From Chitinispirillaceae bacterium (GTDB lineage Bacteria > Fibrobacterota > Chitinivibrionia > Chitinivibrionales > Chitinispirillaceae), in the NCBI GenBank assembly GCA_016926315.1, contig JAFGOU010000267.1, positions 1 through 5,288 on the forward strand: a stretch of 5,288 nucleotides of DNA. The letters run 5' to 3'. The position numbers were made by a program, and so were the translations under genes. Under the pieces are notes generated by a model, which was given only the letters and a program-made list of their open reading frames with translations, was not told the DNA's origin and made no database searches. This document shows, piece by piece, positions 4,976 to 5,288 of this stretch (its first letter is position 1; every line of letters begins with the position of its first letter).

Positions 4976-5288
4976 TCCCAGACCGTGATTGGACCGATCA
5001 CGTAGTGTTTCTCATGAAAAAGCACCGTATCTCCGGTTTTTTTTCCCAGCAATCCTTCGGCAACCCTTGCCTGATAGGAAAAGACATTCTTTTCCGGGTC
5101 GGAATCCCAGGGGCCCAATATCGTCACCTTCTGCTCCCCGCTCCCCTCTTTCGGAATGAGGGTGGCGGTCGTTCCGATACATATCGTTGAAGGGTCGACC
5201 TTTGAGGGGTCGATCGGCCGTGCGAACTGCAGCTCATCATGGAGAGACTTGGCCCGGGAGGAGAGCATCTCCTGGCGGGCGCGTGCCG
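4960..5288 (-). CDS. GreA/GreB-family transcription elongation factor, N-terminus beyond the window
   Basis: The frame is open from the right edge to TGA at 4960, 109 visible residues. The first ~25 (ARARQEMLSSRAKSLHDELQ) look like the end of the Gre N-terminal coiled coil, which reaches into the RNA polymerase secondary channel to stimulate transcript cleavage. The rest is the Gre C-terminal domain that docks on the polymerase: ICIGTTATLI, VTILGPWDSDPEKNVFSYQ, AEGLLGKKTGDTVLF. The AEGLLGKK-GD block corresponds to the ARGLIGK-like block of E. coli GreA. The ILGPWD variant differs from both E. coli GreA and GreB, so I do not assign either name. The internal ATG at 5268 is unlikely to be the start because it would remove the coiled coil. 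Standard GreA is about 158 residues, so about 50 would be missing; some relatives carry this domain at the end of a much longer protein, which cannot be excluded. Confidence 0.8.
   Translation of the reverse strand, partial: ARARQEMLSSRAKSLHDELQFARPIDPSKVDPSTICIGTTATLIPKEGSGEQKVTILGPWDSDPEKNVFSYQARVAEGLLGKKTGDTVLFHEKHYVIGPITVWEGVAS

Overview
The window looks like a Gram-negative bacterial chromosome of moderate GC content. It carries a lipobox lipoprotein, a five-helix phosphoglycerol-transferase-type enzyme, a Gre-family transcription factor and a galactokinase. The HicB-like protein resembles the short form I associate with cyanobacteria and green sulfur bacteria (Chlorobiota), and the galactokinase and Gre motif variants also fit the Chlorobiota/FCB group. 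That placement is a low-confidence inference from protein style, not from a marker gene.

Layout. Positions 1-1091 (minus) hold a galactokinase whose last residues lie beyond the left edge. Positions 1092-2124 hold no convincing gene but are dense in repeats: a palindromic dispersed element (1257-1398), a half REP-like unit (1459-1493), an orphan Shine-Dalgarno-like sequence (1551-1559), two tandem 130-bp units at 127/130 identity (1571-1830), a 15-bp-stem hairpin (1847-1885) and a double-hairpin REP/MITE-like element (1949-2034). A short HicB-like gene (2125-2289, plus) follows, with no hicA beside it and an unusually early stop. The right half is all on the minus strand: in transcription order, the 3' part of a Gre-family gene (5288-4960) with an overlapping intrinsic terminator, a lipoprotein (4726-4169) and an LtaS/sulfatase-fold membrane enzyme (4062-2344). 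A degenerate second copy of the palindromic dispersed element lies between the Gre gene and the lipoprotein (4813-4924).

How the parts relate. The lipoprotein and the LtaS-like enzyme may share a transcript (106 bp apart, same strand) and both act at or outside the inner membrane, so a joint envelope role is possible but unproven. Galactokinase is probably first in its own transcript, since its upstream side is the repeat island. HicB and the LtaS-like gene converge with only 54 bp between them. The most unusual structure is the repeat island, especially the tandem 130-bp units, each with three stem-loops; nothing visible gives it a function. I see no clear novel defence or mobile system.
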